DNA of 8,607 bases, taken from positions 1 through 8,607 of the forward strand of contig CAJXGK010000062.1 of the NCBI GenBank assembly GCA_913053815.1. The letters are read 5' to 3'. Positions 1 through 5,910 of this stretch are shown piece by piece (the first letter of the stretch is position 1; each line of letters opens with the position of its first letter). The notes below the pieces were generated by a model. The model was not told where the DNA came from. It did no database searches and saw nothing but the letters and a program-made list of their open reading frames with translations. This stretch comes from an uncultured Rhodanobacteraceae bacterium. GTDB taxonomy: Bacteria > Pseudomonadota > Gammaproteobacteria > Xanthomonadales > Rhodanobacteraceae. Made by a program: the position numbers and the translations under genes.

Positions 1-614
1 GGTTGGTACATGTACCGGTGGATTCGGTGGCCCCGCCGACCCTGGGATTGGATACTCAGGCACGCTACAGCTTGTTGACCCGGGTGGACGAGCAACTGGT
101 AGGTATCGTGGATGTGGAACAGGTGCTGGCCGAGGTGGGCGGGGTAACGGCCACCCCTGCGGTGCTGGCGCGGAACCCGGTATTGACAGGAAAAGTGCTA
201 TCAGGGCAGCACGTGTTGGTGGTGGATGATTCCGCGCTGGCCCGTCGGAAAATCGGTGAGGTACTGGCATTGATCGGAGTTAAGGTCGAGTTCGCTGCCG
301 ATGGCGCAGAGGCACTGATCGCCTTGCAGCACTCGCTGGAACATGGGCGGAGCCGTTTCGATCTGCTGATTACCGATATCGAGATGCCCAAGCTTGATGG
401 CTACGCCTTGACCCGCTCAGTACGTAAAAACAAGGACTGGGCGGAAATGCCGATTTTGATGCACTCCTCGCTGAGCGGCAACTTCAGCGGAGAACGGGCC
501 CGCAGCGTGGGAGCAGACCGTTTTCTTACCAAATTTGATGCCGATGCACTGGCCGAGATGGTGAGTTCGATGCTAGGGGAAACGCACAACAAGCCTCAGG
601 CAGGCTCCCAATAA
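1..614 (+). CDS. cheV: Chemotaxis coupling/response-regulator protein CheV, 3' part
   Basis: Cytoplasmic chemotaxis adaptor: a CheW-like domain links receptors to the kinase CheA, and a C-terminal receiver domain is phosphorylated by CheA to tune that coupling. The gene is cut by the window start; the first full codon is at 3 and 203 residues are visible of a family usually near 300. Numbering residues from that codon, 1-50 are the last strands of the CheW-like domain (RYSLLTRVDEQLVGIVDVEQVL). Residues 69-192 are a complete receiver domain with the acidic pair D75-D76, phosphoacceptor D125 in LLITDIEMP, the hydroxyl switch position S155/S156 in the CheV-typical MHSSLSG, and conserved K177. 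All phosphorylation residues are present, so it looks functional. The TTG at 3 is not a credible start because the CheW domain would be missing. It ends with TAA at 612-614, 215 bp before flgB, and is probably a separate transcript. I see no clear intrinsic terminator after it. Confidence 0.95.
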   Translation, partial: LVHVPVDSVAPPTLGLDTQARYSLLTRVDEQLVGIVDVEQVLAEVGGVTATPAVLARNPVLTGKVLSGQHVLVVDDSALARRKIGEVLALIGVKVEFAADGAEALIALQHSLEHGRSRFDLLITDIEMPKLDGYALTRSVRKNKDWAEMPILMHSSLSGNFSGERARSVGADRFLTKFDADALAEMVSSMLGETHNKPQAGSQ

Positions 615-692
615 ACTGCGGGGTGACTTCGTACAGAACATGTTTGCGGTGAATTCCTGACGGTTTTCCGACACTAACCGGCTTGCAGGCTT

Positions 693-723
693 TTGCCGTA
701 CCGGCAAGGGTTTGCCGTTGCCG
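693..723. repeat. TTGCCG motif cluster with a short palindrome (candidate activator site)
   Basis: TTGCCG occurs at 693-698, 712-717 and 718-723, and its reverse complement CGGCAA at 702-707. The first copy and the inverted copy form a perfect 6-bp inverted repeat around a 3-bp centre (TAC, 699-701). The last two copies are tandem. The cluster lies about 85-115 bp upstream of the predicted sigma-54 start near 808, the distance range where enhancer-binding proteins such as the FleQ class often bind. It does not look like an intrinsic terminator on either strand, because no run of T follows the stem. Function is inferred from position only, and the motif is not the published FleQ consensus as I remember it. 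Confidence 0.4.
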
Positions 724-781
724 CCGGGTAACAATGCCCCGGCACTTAGCGTTACCGGCTTTCAGGTATCACCGCAGAAAC

Positions 782-797
782 TGGCACGCTATTTGCT
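782..797 (+). promoter_or_regulatory. Sigma-54 (RpoN) -24/-12 promoter of the flgB operon
   Basis: TGGCACG at 782-788, then CTAT, then TTGCT at 793-797 matches the consensus TGGCACG-N4-TTGCW at every fixed position. The invariant GG (783-784) and GC (795-796) are separated by exactly 10 bp. Transcription should begin about 12 bp downstream, near 807-809, leaving a leader of only about 22 nt before the flgB ATG at 830. Its place directly in front of the rod-hook operon agrees with the class of flagellar genes that use RpoN and an enhancer-binding activator in polar-flagellated gammaproteobacteria. No competing sigma-70 promoter is evident in 615-829. Confidence 0.9.
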
Positions 798-818
798 GCA
801 TACCGGGGTGACTGGTTT

Positions 819-823
819 GGAGA
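819..823 (+). promoter_or_regulatory. Ribosome binding site of flgB
   Basis: GGAGA, 6 nt before the ATG at 830. It lies only about 11 nt from the predicted 5' end of the sigma-54 transcript and fixes the start of flgB. Confidence 0.75.
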
Positions 824-829
824 ATCGCC

Positions 830-1234
830 ATGAGCGTACCCACAACCCATTTATTTGGCCTGGATGCCCGTGCACTGCAATTGTGGCAGCAGCGAGCCCA
901 AGTGCTGGCCAGCAATCTGGCCAATGCCGATACCCCTGGATTCAAAGCACGGGATATCGATTTCCGGCGAGCTCTGGCAGCAACCAGCAGCGTCGGTGCA
1001 CCACTGCACTTGGCGGCCACCGATAGCGGCGTCACCTTACAAGGAACAGCCGATACGGGTACCCGGGCGCCACTGGAATATCGGATTCCCCTGCAGCCTT
1101 CGTTAGACGGCAACACGGTAAATACGCAGATGGAACAGTCCGCTTTTGCGCAGAACGCAGTGCGCTACGAGGCCAGTCTCACCTTCATCAATGCGCAGAT
1201 CAGCTTGCTGCGTACAGCCATCACGGGGAATTGA
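830..1234 (+). CDS. flgB: Flagellar basal-body proximal rod protein FlgB
   Basis: Rod subunit placed next to the MS ring/export gate in the periplasm and exported by the flagellar type III system. At 134 residues it has the normal family length. Residues 27-45 carry the rod-family signature (ASNLANADTPGFKARDIDF), including the ADTPGFKARDIDF form typical of FlgB. Residues 92-120 hold the C-terminal heptad-like segment LDGNTVNTQMEQ...NAVRYEASLTF, which packs against the N-terminal helix in the axial proteins. No signal peptide is present, as expected for type III export. It is the first gene after the sigma-54 promoter, with GGAGA 6 nt ahead of its ATG. Its TGA is 6 bp before flgC. An overlapping frame at 712-1026 has no family resemblance and is a shadow. 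Confidence 0.97.
   Translation: MSVPTTHLFGLDARALQLWQQRAQVLASNLANADTPGFKARDIDFRRALAATSSVGAPLHLAATDSGVTLQGTADTGTRAPLEYRIPLQPSLDGNTVNTQMEQSAFAQNAVRYEASLTFINAQISLLRTAITGN
906..923 (+). repeat. Short inverted repeat inside flgB, part of a 19-bp repeat shared with flgC
   Basis: TGGCCAG-CAAT-CTGGCCA is a perfect 7-bp inverted repeat with a 4-nt loop, starting about 76 bp inside flgB. The 19 bp at 908-926 recur exactly at 1316-1334 in flgC, where a 5-bp version of the stem remains. Both encode the conserved ASNLAN motif in the same frame, so shared protein sequence plus codon preference is a sufficient explanation. A role in mRNA folding is possible but not shown. Confidence 0.35.
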
Positions 1235-1240
1235 TGCATC

Positions 1241-1657
1241 ATGAGTAGTCTGTTCAATGTCTTCGATGTAGCCGCTTCCGGCATGCTGGCGCAGACGGTA
1301 CGCCTGAATACCACCGCCAGCAATCTGGCCAATGTCAACAGTGTCAGCTCTACGCCAGATAAAGTGTATCGAGCCCGGGAACCGGTATTTGAAGCAATTC
1401 GCCAAGGATGGGCGGGTAACGGACTCAGCGAGGGCGTGCGGGTGGCGGGAATCTTCGAGAGTACTGCCCCTGCCGGGCGTCGCTATGAGCCCGGCAATCC
1501 GCTGGCTGGCCCACAAGGCTATGTCTACACGCCCAACGTCAACCCGGTGGACGAGTTGGTCAACATGATTGCCGCCTCGCGTTCTTACCAGAACGACGTA
1601 CAGGTGATGAACACCACCAAGCAGTTATTGCTCAAGACCCTGAGCCTGGGTCAGTAA
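1241..1657 (+). CDS. flgC: Flagellar basal-body proximal rod protein FlgC
   Basis: Second proximal-rod subunit, exported through the flagellar type III gate and stacked on FlgB. The length of 138 residues is normal. The N-terminus SLFNVFDVAASGMLAQTVRL followed by NTTASNLANVNSVSS (residues 23-37) is diagnostic: FlgC keeps the NSVSS form where FlgE, FlgF and FlgG have TxGFK. Residues 93-138 contain GYVYTPNVNPVDELVNMI, then ASRSYQNDVQ, and end in LLLKTLSLGQ, the conserved FlgC C-terminal helix. The ATG at 1241 follows the flgB stop by 6 bp, with GGGGA at 1225-1229 inside the flgB coding end as the likely ribosome site. An ATG at 1234 is out of frame and not used. The TAA at 1655-1657 lies within the ribosome binding site of flgD. 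Confidence 0.97.
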   Translation: MSSLFNVFDVAASGMLAQTVRLNTTASNLANVNSVSSTPDKVYRAREPVFEAIRQGWAGNGLSEGVRVAGIFESTAPAGRRYEPGNPLAGPQGYVYTPNVNPVDELVNMIAASRSYQNDVQVMNTTKQLLLKTLSLGQ

Positions 1658-1661
1658 GGAG
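1655..1661 (+). promoter_or_regulatory. flgD ribosome binding site overlapping the flgC stop codon
   Basis: TAAGGAG: the flgC stop TAA (1655-1657) is the first part of a strong Shine-Dalgarno sequence, 6 nt before the flgD ATG at 1668. Ribosomes ending on flgC would sit directly over the flgD initiation site. Confidence 0.8.
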
Positions 1662-1667
1662 ATCGCC

Positions 1668-2405
1668 ATGAGTTTTGCTTCCGCCCTGCTGCAACGTCCC
1701 ATCACTGCCCCGACCACGGCTCTAGCACCGGCCCCGGCTCCGGCACAGATGGGGACCACTCGGACGACCGGTACCGGTCAAACCACGGGGGGCCATGCCA
1801 CGGCGGCACCCACCCTCAATGAAAATGATTTTCTGACCCTGTTGGTGTCGCAGCTGAAAAATCAAGACCCGACCAAGCCCATGAGTAGTACCCAGTTTGT
1901 GGCCCAACTCGCGCAGTTCAGTACCGTATCCGGCATCCAGCAAATGCAAGCCTCGATGGCATCACTGGCCAGTTCCCTCAGCGGCAATCAGTCCCTGCAG
2001 GCGGCAAGTCTAATCGGCCATGCGGTGCTGGCCCCATCAGCGAGCGCCGCACTGGCCGAGGGCCGCATGCAAGGTGCGGTAAATGTGCCGAATGGGGCCA
2101 GCGATGTGCGGGTGGCCATACTCGACGCAAATGGCACTCTGGTACGCAGTATCGATCTTGGCGCCCAGCCTGCCGGGTTGGTGCGCTTCCAGTGGAACGG
2201 CCAAGCCACCCATGGCAGCACCATGCCGGATGGTAACTATACCATTCGAGCCCAAGCCGTCAGCGGCAGCCAGGCCAAGGGGGTAGTCACTCTCGCGCAA
2301 GGCCTGGTGCAAAGCGTCGTGCTCGGCGTTAACGGCACCACCCCCACCCTCAAAGTGCAGGGCCTAGGCAGCATTCCGCTGTCTTCGGTCCGGCAGATAC
2401 TGTAA
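1668..2405 (+). CDS. flgD: Flagellar hook assembly scaffold (hook cap) protein FlgD
   Basis: Exported scaffold that sits at the tip of the growing hook and guides FlgE assembly; FlgK replaces it when the hook is complete. At 245 residues it is slightly longer than the enterobacterial protein. Residues 10-48 are an Ala/Pro/Thr/Gly-rich, probably disordered stretch with an APAPAPA run. Residues 50-100 are the conserved FlgD block (NENDFLTLLVSQLKNQDPTKP, then QFVAQLAQFSTVSGI). LIGHAV at 115-120 opens the C-terminal part, and residues 174-197 (FQWNGQ...MPDGNYTIRAQA) are the FlgD Ig-like segment. The conserved block begins about 20 residues later than I recall for Salmonella, so the low-complexity leader is the extended part. 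The start is well fixed by TAAGGAG. The gap to flgE is 17 bp. Confidence 0.96.
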   Translation: MSFASALLQRPITAPTTALAPAPAPAQMGTTRTTGTGQTTGGHATAAPTLNENDFLTLLVSQLKNQDPTKPMSSTQFVAQLAQFSTVSGIQQMQASMASLASSLSGNQSLQAASLIGHAVLAPSASAALAEGRMQGAVNVPNGASDVRVAILDANGTLVRSIDLGAQPAGLVRFQWNGQATHGSTMPDGNYTIRAQAVSGSQAKGVVTLAQGLVQSVVLGVNGTTPTLKVQGLGSIPLSSVRQIL

Positions 2406-2411
2406 CTGCAA

Positions 2412-2416
2412 CGGAG
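2412..2416 (+). promoter_or_regulatory. Ribosome binding site of flgE
   Basis: CGGAG, 6 nt before the ATG at 2423, in the 17-bp gap after flgD. Confidence 0.7.
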
Positions 2417-2422
2417 TTCACC

Positions 2423-3643
2423 ATGTCTTTCAATATCGCCCTCAGCGGTCTGAATGCCGCCACTTCGGATCTTGACGTCACTGCTAACAATATTGCTAAT
2501 GTGGGCACCAATGGCTTCAAGGGTTCACGGGCCGAGTTCGCCAGTATGTTTTCGGCGTCCACCTATGACGTCGGTTCGGTGGCCATCGGCAGCGGAGTGC
2601 GCTTGACCACCGTGGCCCAGCAGTTCGGCCAGGGCAGTATCGACACCACCAGCAACAGTCTCGATATGGCCTTGAGTGGACAGGGTTTTTTTACCCTGCA
2701 TGATGGCAATGGCTATGCCTACACCCGGGCTGGGGCCTTTCAGACGGATCGTAACGGTTATGTGGTCAACCCCCAGGGACAGAATCTGCAAGTCTATCCA
2801 CGCCTAGCCGGTGGCGGTTTCGATCGCAGTCGGCTAGTCAATCTGCAATTGCTGACTTCGCAAAGTGCTCCGGTGGCCACCAGTAGCGCGCAGTTATCAG
2901 TGAACCTGCCTGCCAACGCAACGGTACCGACTACGACCCCATTCAGTCCGACCGTGCCGAGCAGTTTCAACCAGTCAACCTCGTTCACGGTTTACGATTC
3001 GCTGGGCGCAATCCATACGGCCAGCATATATTTCACCAAAACCGCCGCTTCCGGGACCTGGAATGCCAACCTTTATATTGATGGCACCGCCGCCGGGACC
3101 GCCCAGCCGATCAGCTTCGACAGCCGTGGCAAGCTGACCACTCCGGCCAATGGCCAACTGGCCTTTCCTGCCGTGACCATCAATCCCAATGCGCAGCCGC
3201 TCAGCGTGACCATGGATCTTAGCAAGGCTACCCAGTTCGGCAGCAATTTCTCCGTGACTTCCATTTCCCAGAATGGCTATCCGAGCGGCACGATGACCGG
3301 GGTTGCGGTGGCGGCAAATGGGGTGGTCTCGGCGCGGTTTTCCAACGGCCAGTCGACCTCGCTGGGGCAAGTGGCCCTGGCCAATTTCGCAGATCCCCAG
3401 GGGCTACAGAAACTCGGCAATACCAACTGGTCTGAATCCTTTCAATCCGGTGCGGCGGTGCGAGGTGTTGCTGCCGGCGGTACCTTCGGACAGATCCAAT
3501 CCGGATCCCTGGAAGGCTCCAACGTCGATCTGACCGCCCAGCTAGTCCACATGATCCAGGCGCAGCGCAACTATCAGGCCAACGCCCAAATGATCCAGAC
3601 CGACCGCACCGTTACCAACACCATCATCAATATGCGCTCGTAA
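2423..3643 (+). CDS. flgE: Flagellar hook protein FlgE
   Basis: Structural subunit of the hook, the flexible universal joint outside the cell. The 406 residues fit the usual 400-residue class. Residues 1-40 carry the axial-protein N-terminus (SFNIALSGLNAATSDLDVTA, NNIANVGTNGFKGSRAEF). NSLDMALSGQGFF at 78-90 and YAYTRAGAFQTDRNGYVVN near 98-116 form the conserved FlgE/F/G core. Residues 145-260 are the less conserved surface domain, Thr/Ser/Pro-rich in part. QFGSNFSVTSISQNGYPSG at 271-289 is a strong FlgE marker. The C-terminal helix (residues 361-406, GSLEGSNVDLTAQLVHMI through TNTIINMRS) is the hook type. There is no cysteine, so the lysinoalanine crosslink known for the spirochaete hook cannot form here. 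The stop TAA is built into the flgF ribosome site. Confidence 0.97.
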   Translation: MSFNIALSGLNAATSDLDVTANNIANVGTNGFKGSRAEFASMFSASTYDVGSVAIGSGVRLTTVAQQFGQGSIDTTSNSLDMALSGQGFFTLHDGNGYAYTRAGAFQTDRNGYVVNPQGQNLQVYPRLAGGGFDRSRLVNLQLLTSQSAPVATSSAQLSVNLPANATVPTTTPFSPTVPSSFNQSTSFTVYDSLGAIHTASIYFTKTAASGTWNANLYIDGTAAGTAQPISFDSRGKLTTPANGQLAFPAVTINPNAQPLSVTMDLSKATQFGSNFSVTSISQNGYPSGTMTGVAVAANGVVSARFSNGQSTSLGQVALANFADPQGLQKLGNTNWSESFQSGAAVRGVAAGGTFGQIQSGSLEGSNVDLTAQLVHMIQAQRNYQANAQMIQTDRTVTNTIINMRS

Positions 3644-3647
3644 GGAA
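3641..3647 (+). promoter_or_regulatory. flgF ribosome binding site overlapping the flgE stop codon
   Basis: TAAGGAA: the flgE stop TAA (3641-3643) leads into the AAGGA Shine-Dalgarno core, 5-6 nt before the flgF ATG at 3653. It is the same arrangement as at the flgC/flgD junction. Confidence 0.7.
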
Positions 3648-3652
3648 TCACC

Positions 3653-4393
3653 ATGGACCACGCCATCTTCATTGCTATGACCGGAGCCACGCAGACCATG
3701 CGGGCCCAGGCTGAGAACAGCAACAACCTGGCCAACGCCAACACCGTGGGCTTCAAGGCCCAAGTAGCGGCGTTCCAGAGTATTCCAATACTGGGTGAAG
3801 GCTATGCCTCGCGTATCAACGCGGTGTCGCGCGGGGTCGGTGTGAATATGGCCACCGGACCGCAAATCGATACCGGGCGACAACTGGATGTAGCGGTACA
3901 GGGTCAGGGCTGGATCGCAGTACAAGCCCCCGACGGCAGTGAGGCCTATACCCGTGCCGGGGCCTTGCGCTTGTCCCCGACCGGGATGTTGACCACGGCC
4001 CACGGCAGGCCGGTGCTCGGTGACAACGGTCCCATTACGATACCGGCGTATACGCAGCTGAAGATCGGTGCTGATGGCACGATTTCGGTCATCCCCACGG
4101 GCCAGAGTCCGGCGGCAATGGCTTCGATCGGTCGTATCAAACTGGTCAATCCACCCATTACCGAAATGTCTCAGGGTAGTGATGGACTGATGCATATGCG
4201 TAGCGGCAATCCGGCCCCGGCCGATGCCAGCGTACAGCTGGCCTCCGGGGTGCTGGAGGGCAGCAATGTCAATCCGGTCGATGCCCTGGTGCGAATGATT
4301 GCCCTGACCCGGCAGTACGAGATGCAGGTGCGCACCATTCAAACAGAAAACCAGAATGCCCAGGCGGCGACCCGATTGCTGTCGCTGAACTGA
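3653..4393 (+). CDS. flgF: Flagellar basal-body rod protein FlgF
   Basis: Rod subunit between the proximal rod (FlgB/FlgC) and the distal rod (FlgG). The 246 residues match the family. It starts MDHAIFIAMTGATQTMRAQA, the FlgF form, followed by the NNLANANTVGFKAQ signature at 24-37. RQLDVAVQGQGWIAVQAPDG (76-95) and AYTRAGALRLSPTGML (98-113) are the conserved core; Trp in GQGWI, where FlgE and FlgG have GFF, is typical of FlgF. The C-terminal block (residues 195-246) reads LASGVLEGSNVNPVDALVRM, then IALTRQYEMQVRTIQTENQN. This separates it from FlgG, which also carries a specific insertion near residue 46 that is absent here. A 266-codon open frame on the opposite strand (3542-4342) is a high-GC shadow. 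A 35-bp gap, the longest inside the operon, follows. Confidence 0.96.
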   Translation: MDHAIFIAMTGATQTMRAQAENSNNLANANTVGFKAQVAAFQSIPILGEGYASRINAVSRGVGVNMATGPQIDTGRQLDVAVQGQGWIAVQAPDGSEAYTRAGALRLSPTGMLTTAHGRPVLGDNGPITIPAYTQLKIGADGTISVIPTGQSPAAMASIGRIKLVNPPITEMSQGSDGLMHMRSGNPAPADASVQLASGVLEGSNVNPVDALVRMIALTRQYEMQVRTIQTENQNAQAATRLLSLN

Positions 4394-4400
4394 CCCAATA

Positions 4401-4425
4401 GCGCGGCAAGCGCGAGGAGCAGGAA
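4401..4425 (+). promoter_or_regulatory. flgF-flgG gap: small GC hairpin and double ribosome site before flgG
   Basis: In the 35-bp gap, GCGC-GGCAA-GCGC (4401-4413) can form a 4-bp GC stem. It directly abuts AGGAG at 4415-4419 (9 nt from the flgG ATG at 4429), and AGGAA follows at 4421-4425 (3 nt from the ATG). AGGAG has the better spacing and is the likely Shine-Dalgarno. The stem is short and may have no role. Confidence 0.45.
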
Positions 4426-4428
4426 ATC

Positions 4429-5214
4429 ATGTTTAATGCACTGTGGATTGCCAAGACCGGCCTGGATGCCCAGCAAACGCGGATGGCGGTTACGGCCAAC
4501 AATCTCGCCAACGTCAATACCACGGGCTTTAAACGCTCACGGGTGGAATTCGAGTCTTTGCTATATCAGGATCGGGGCCAACCCGGCGGGCAAACCTCAC
4601 AGCAGACGCAGTCTTCATCGGGCTATATGCTCGGCACCGGGGTGCGCGTAGTGGGCACTGAAAAACTGTTTACCCAGGGTAATATTACCCAAACCGGAAA
4701 TTCTCTGGATGTGGCCTTGCAAGGGCGTGGATTCTTCCAGATTCTTAAGCCTGACGGGACGGTGGCCTATACTCGCGATGGATCGTTTCATCTCAACAAC
4801 ACCGGGCAACTGGTCACCGCCAGTGGCTATCCGCTGCAACCGGCCATCCAGATTCCGGCCAACTCGCAAAGCATCACTATCGGTACCGATGGTACGGTCA
4901 GTGTAGCGGTTCCCGGTCAGGCCGCCCCGGTACAGGTCGGCAACATTCAGACGGTTAGTTTCATCAACCCACCGGGCCTGCAGCCGGAAGGACAGAACCT
5001 GTTTATGCAGACCGCCTCCAGTGGCGCGCCTCAGGCCGGGACTCCGGGTCTGACCGGTCTTGGCACACTGCAGCAGGGAGCCTTGGAAACCTCTAACGTC
5101 AACGTGGTCGAATCGCTGGTCAACATGATTGAAGTGCAGCGAGCCTATGAAATGAACTCCAAGGCTATTTCTGCAACCAGCCGCATGCTCCAGTACCTGA
5201 CCCAGAATGCTTGA
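4429..5214 (+). CDS. flgG: Flagellar distal rod protein FlgG
   Basis: Subunit of the distal rod, the long straight drive shaft that passes through the P and L rings and carries the hook. The 261 residues are the usual FlgG length. The N-terminus [20 protein letters not shown] with [18 protein letters not shown] at 21-38 is typical. Residues 46-70 ([20 protein letters not shown], then YMLGT) are the FlgG-specific insertion reported to keep the rod straight, unlike the curved hook built from homologous Flg[21 protein letters not shown] is at 91-110. The C-terminus (residues 217-261) contains [20 protein letters not shown], then [11 protein letters not shown], ending LQYLTQNA. Its TGA is 9 bp before flgH, which has no clear ribosome site of its own. 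Confidence 0.97.
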   Translation: MFNALWIAKTGLDAQQTRMAVTANNLANVNTTGFKRSRVEFESLLYQDRGQPGGQTSQQTQSSSGYMLGTGVRVVGTEKLFTQGNITQTGNSLDVALQGRGFFQILKPDGTVAYTRDGSFHLNNTGQLVTASGYPLQPAIQIPANSQSITIGTDGTVSVAVPGQAAPVQVGNIQTVSFINPPGLQPEGQNLFMQTASSGAPQAGTPGLTGLGTLQQGALETSNVNVVESLVNMIEVQRAYEMNSKAISATSRMLQYLTQNA

Positions 5215-5223
5215 GCAATAGCG

Positions 5224-5910
5224 ATGAAGATGATCTCACGACGAATGCTTCTCACGGTCCTGTTGATGCTGCTGCCATGGCTGTTGGCAGCCTGTGTCTC
5301 GGCACCACCGCAGCCGAATCCAGCGCTTACCGTACTGGCCAATCTGCCGCAACCGGCGCCACCGACCGATGGCAGCATCTGGCGACCCGGTGGCGGTGGT
5401 GATTTGATTGCCGATCCCAAGGCCCGGCGGGTGGGTGACATCCTGACCATCGTGTTGCAGGAGTCGATGCAGGCCAGCAAGAAATCTTCCACCACCACCA
5501 GTAAGAAAGACAGCACCAACTTGAAGGCCCCGCTGATCCTGGGTACCACAGCGAGCTACCGTGGCAACCCGTTGGCAACCGCCTTGAGTTCCGATAACAG
5601 TTTCAAGGGGGCCGGATCGAGCAGCCAGAGCAACCAGTTGACCGGTGAAATTACCGTGGTGGTGGTGAGACGGCTACCTAACGGGGTGCTGATGGTGCGG
5701 GGCCGAAAGTGGTTAACCATCAATCAGGGCCGTGAACTGGTACGCCTTTCGGGACTGGTACGGCCCCAGGATATCGGGCCGGACAATACTGTCTCTTCCA
5801 ACCGGGTAGCCGATGCGCAAATTGTCTACACCGGCCGCGGGGTGCTTGCTTCGGCCAATGAGCCGGGTTGGCTGGGACGCTTCTTCAACTCCCAATGGTG
5901 GCCTTTCTGA
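5224..5910 (+). CDS. flgH: Flagellar L-ring lipoprotein FlgH
   Basis: Outer-membrane lipoprotein forming the L ring around the distal rod; secreted by Sec, unlike the axial proteins. Of 228 residues, 1-23 form a lipoprotein signal with a basic start (K2, R6, R7), a hydrophobic run and the lipobox L21-A22-A23-C24. Residue +2 after the cysteine is Val, which does not retain the protein in the inner membrane. GSIWR at 50-54, [20 protein letters not shown] at 67-86, [20 protein letters not shown] at 137-156 and IVYTGRGVL near 200-208 are FlgH motifs. ATGs at 5224, 5230 and 5245 are possible starts. I chose 5224: the one at 5245 would lose every basic residue before the hydrophobic run. No start has a convincing Shine-Dalgarno, so translation is probably coupled to flgG. 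Its TGA shares a base with the flgI ATG. Confidence 0.96.
   Translation: MKMISRRMLLTVLLMLLPWLLAACVSAPPQPNPALTVLANLPQPAPPTDGSIWRPGGGGDLIADPKARRVGDILTIVLQESMQASKKSSTTTSKKDSTNLKAPLILGTTASYRGNPLATALSSDNSFKGAGSSSQSNQLTGEITVVVVRRLPNGVLMVRGRKWLTINQGRELVRLSGLVRPQDIGPDNTVSSNRVADAQIVYTGRGVLASANEPGWLGRFFNSQWWPF
5897..5901 (+). promoter_or_regulatory. Candidate ribosome binding site of flgI inside the end of flgH
   Basis: GGTGG, 8 nt before the ATG at 5910, lies in the codons for the FlgH terminal Trp residues. It is a weak match, but the same motif at the same distance precedes flgJ. Confidence 0.4.

Noticed and set aside
693..707. Palindrome after cheV as an intrinsic terminator
   Set aside because: The 6-bp stem is followed by GGGTTT rather than a T run on the + strand, and the minus strand also lacks one.
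712..1026. Open frame of 104 codons on the + strand across the flgB promoter and 5' end
   Set aside because: It overlaps flgB in another frame, spans the sigma-54 promoter and resembles no protein family.
3542..4342. Long open frame (266 codons) on the minus strand opposite flgF
   Set aside because: It is antisense to a clear flgF gene, rich in His, Arg and Gly as expected for a reversed high-GC frame, and shows no recognisable domain.
5868..5909. Upstream TTG and ATG starts for flgI (5868 and 5895)
   Set aside because: They add residues before a complete signal peptide and lack a ribosome site. The ATG at 5910 overlaps the flgH stop and gives the normal FlgI length.
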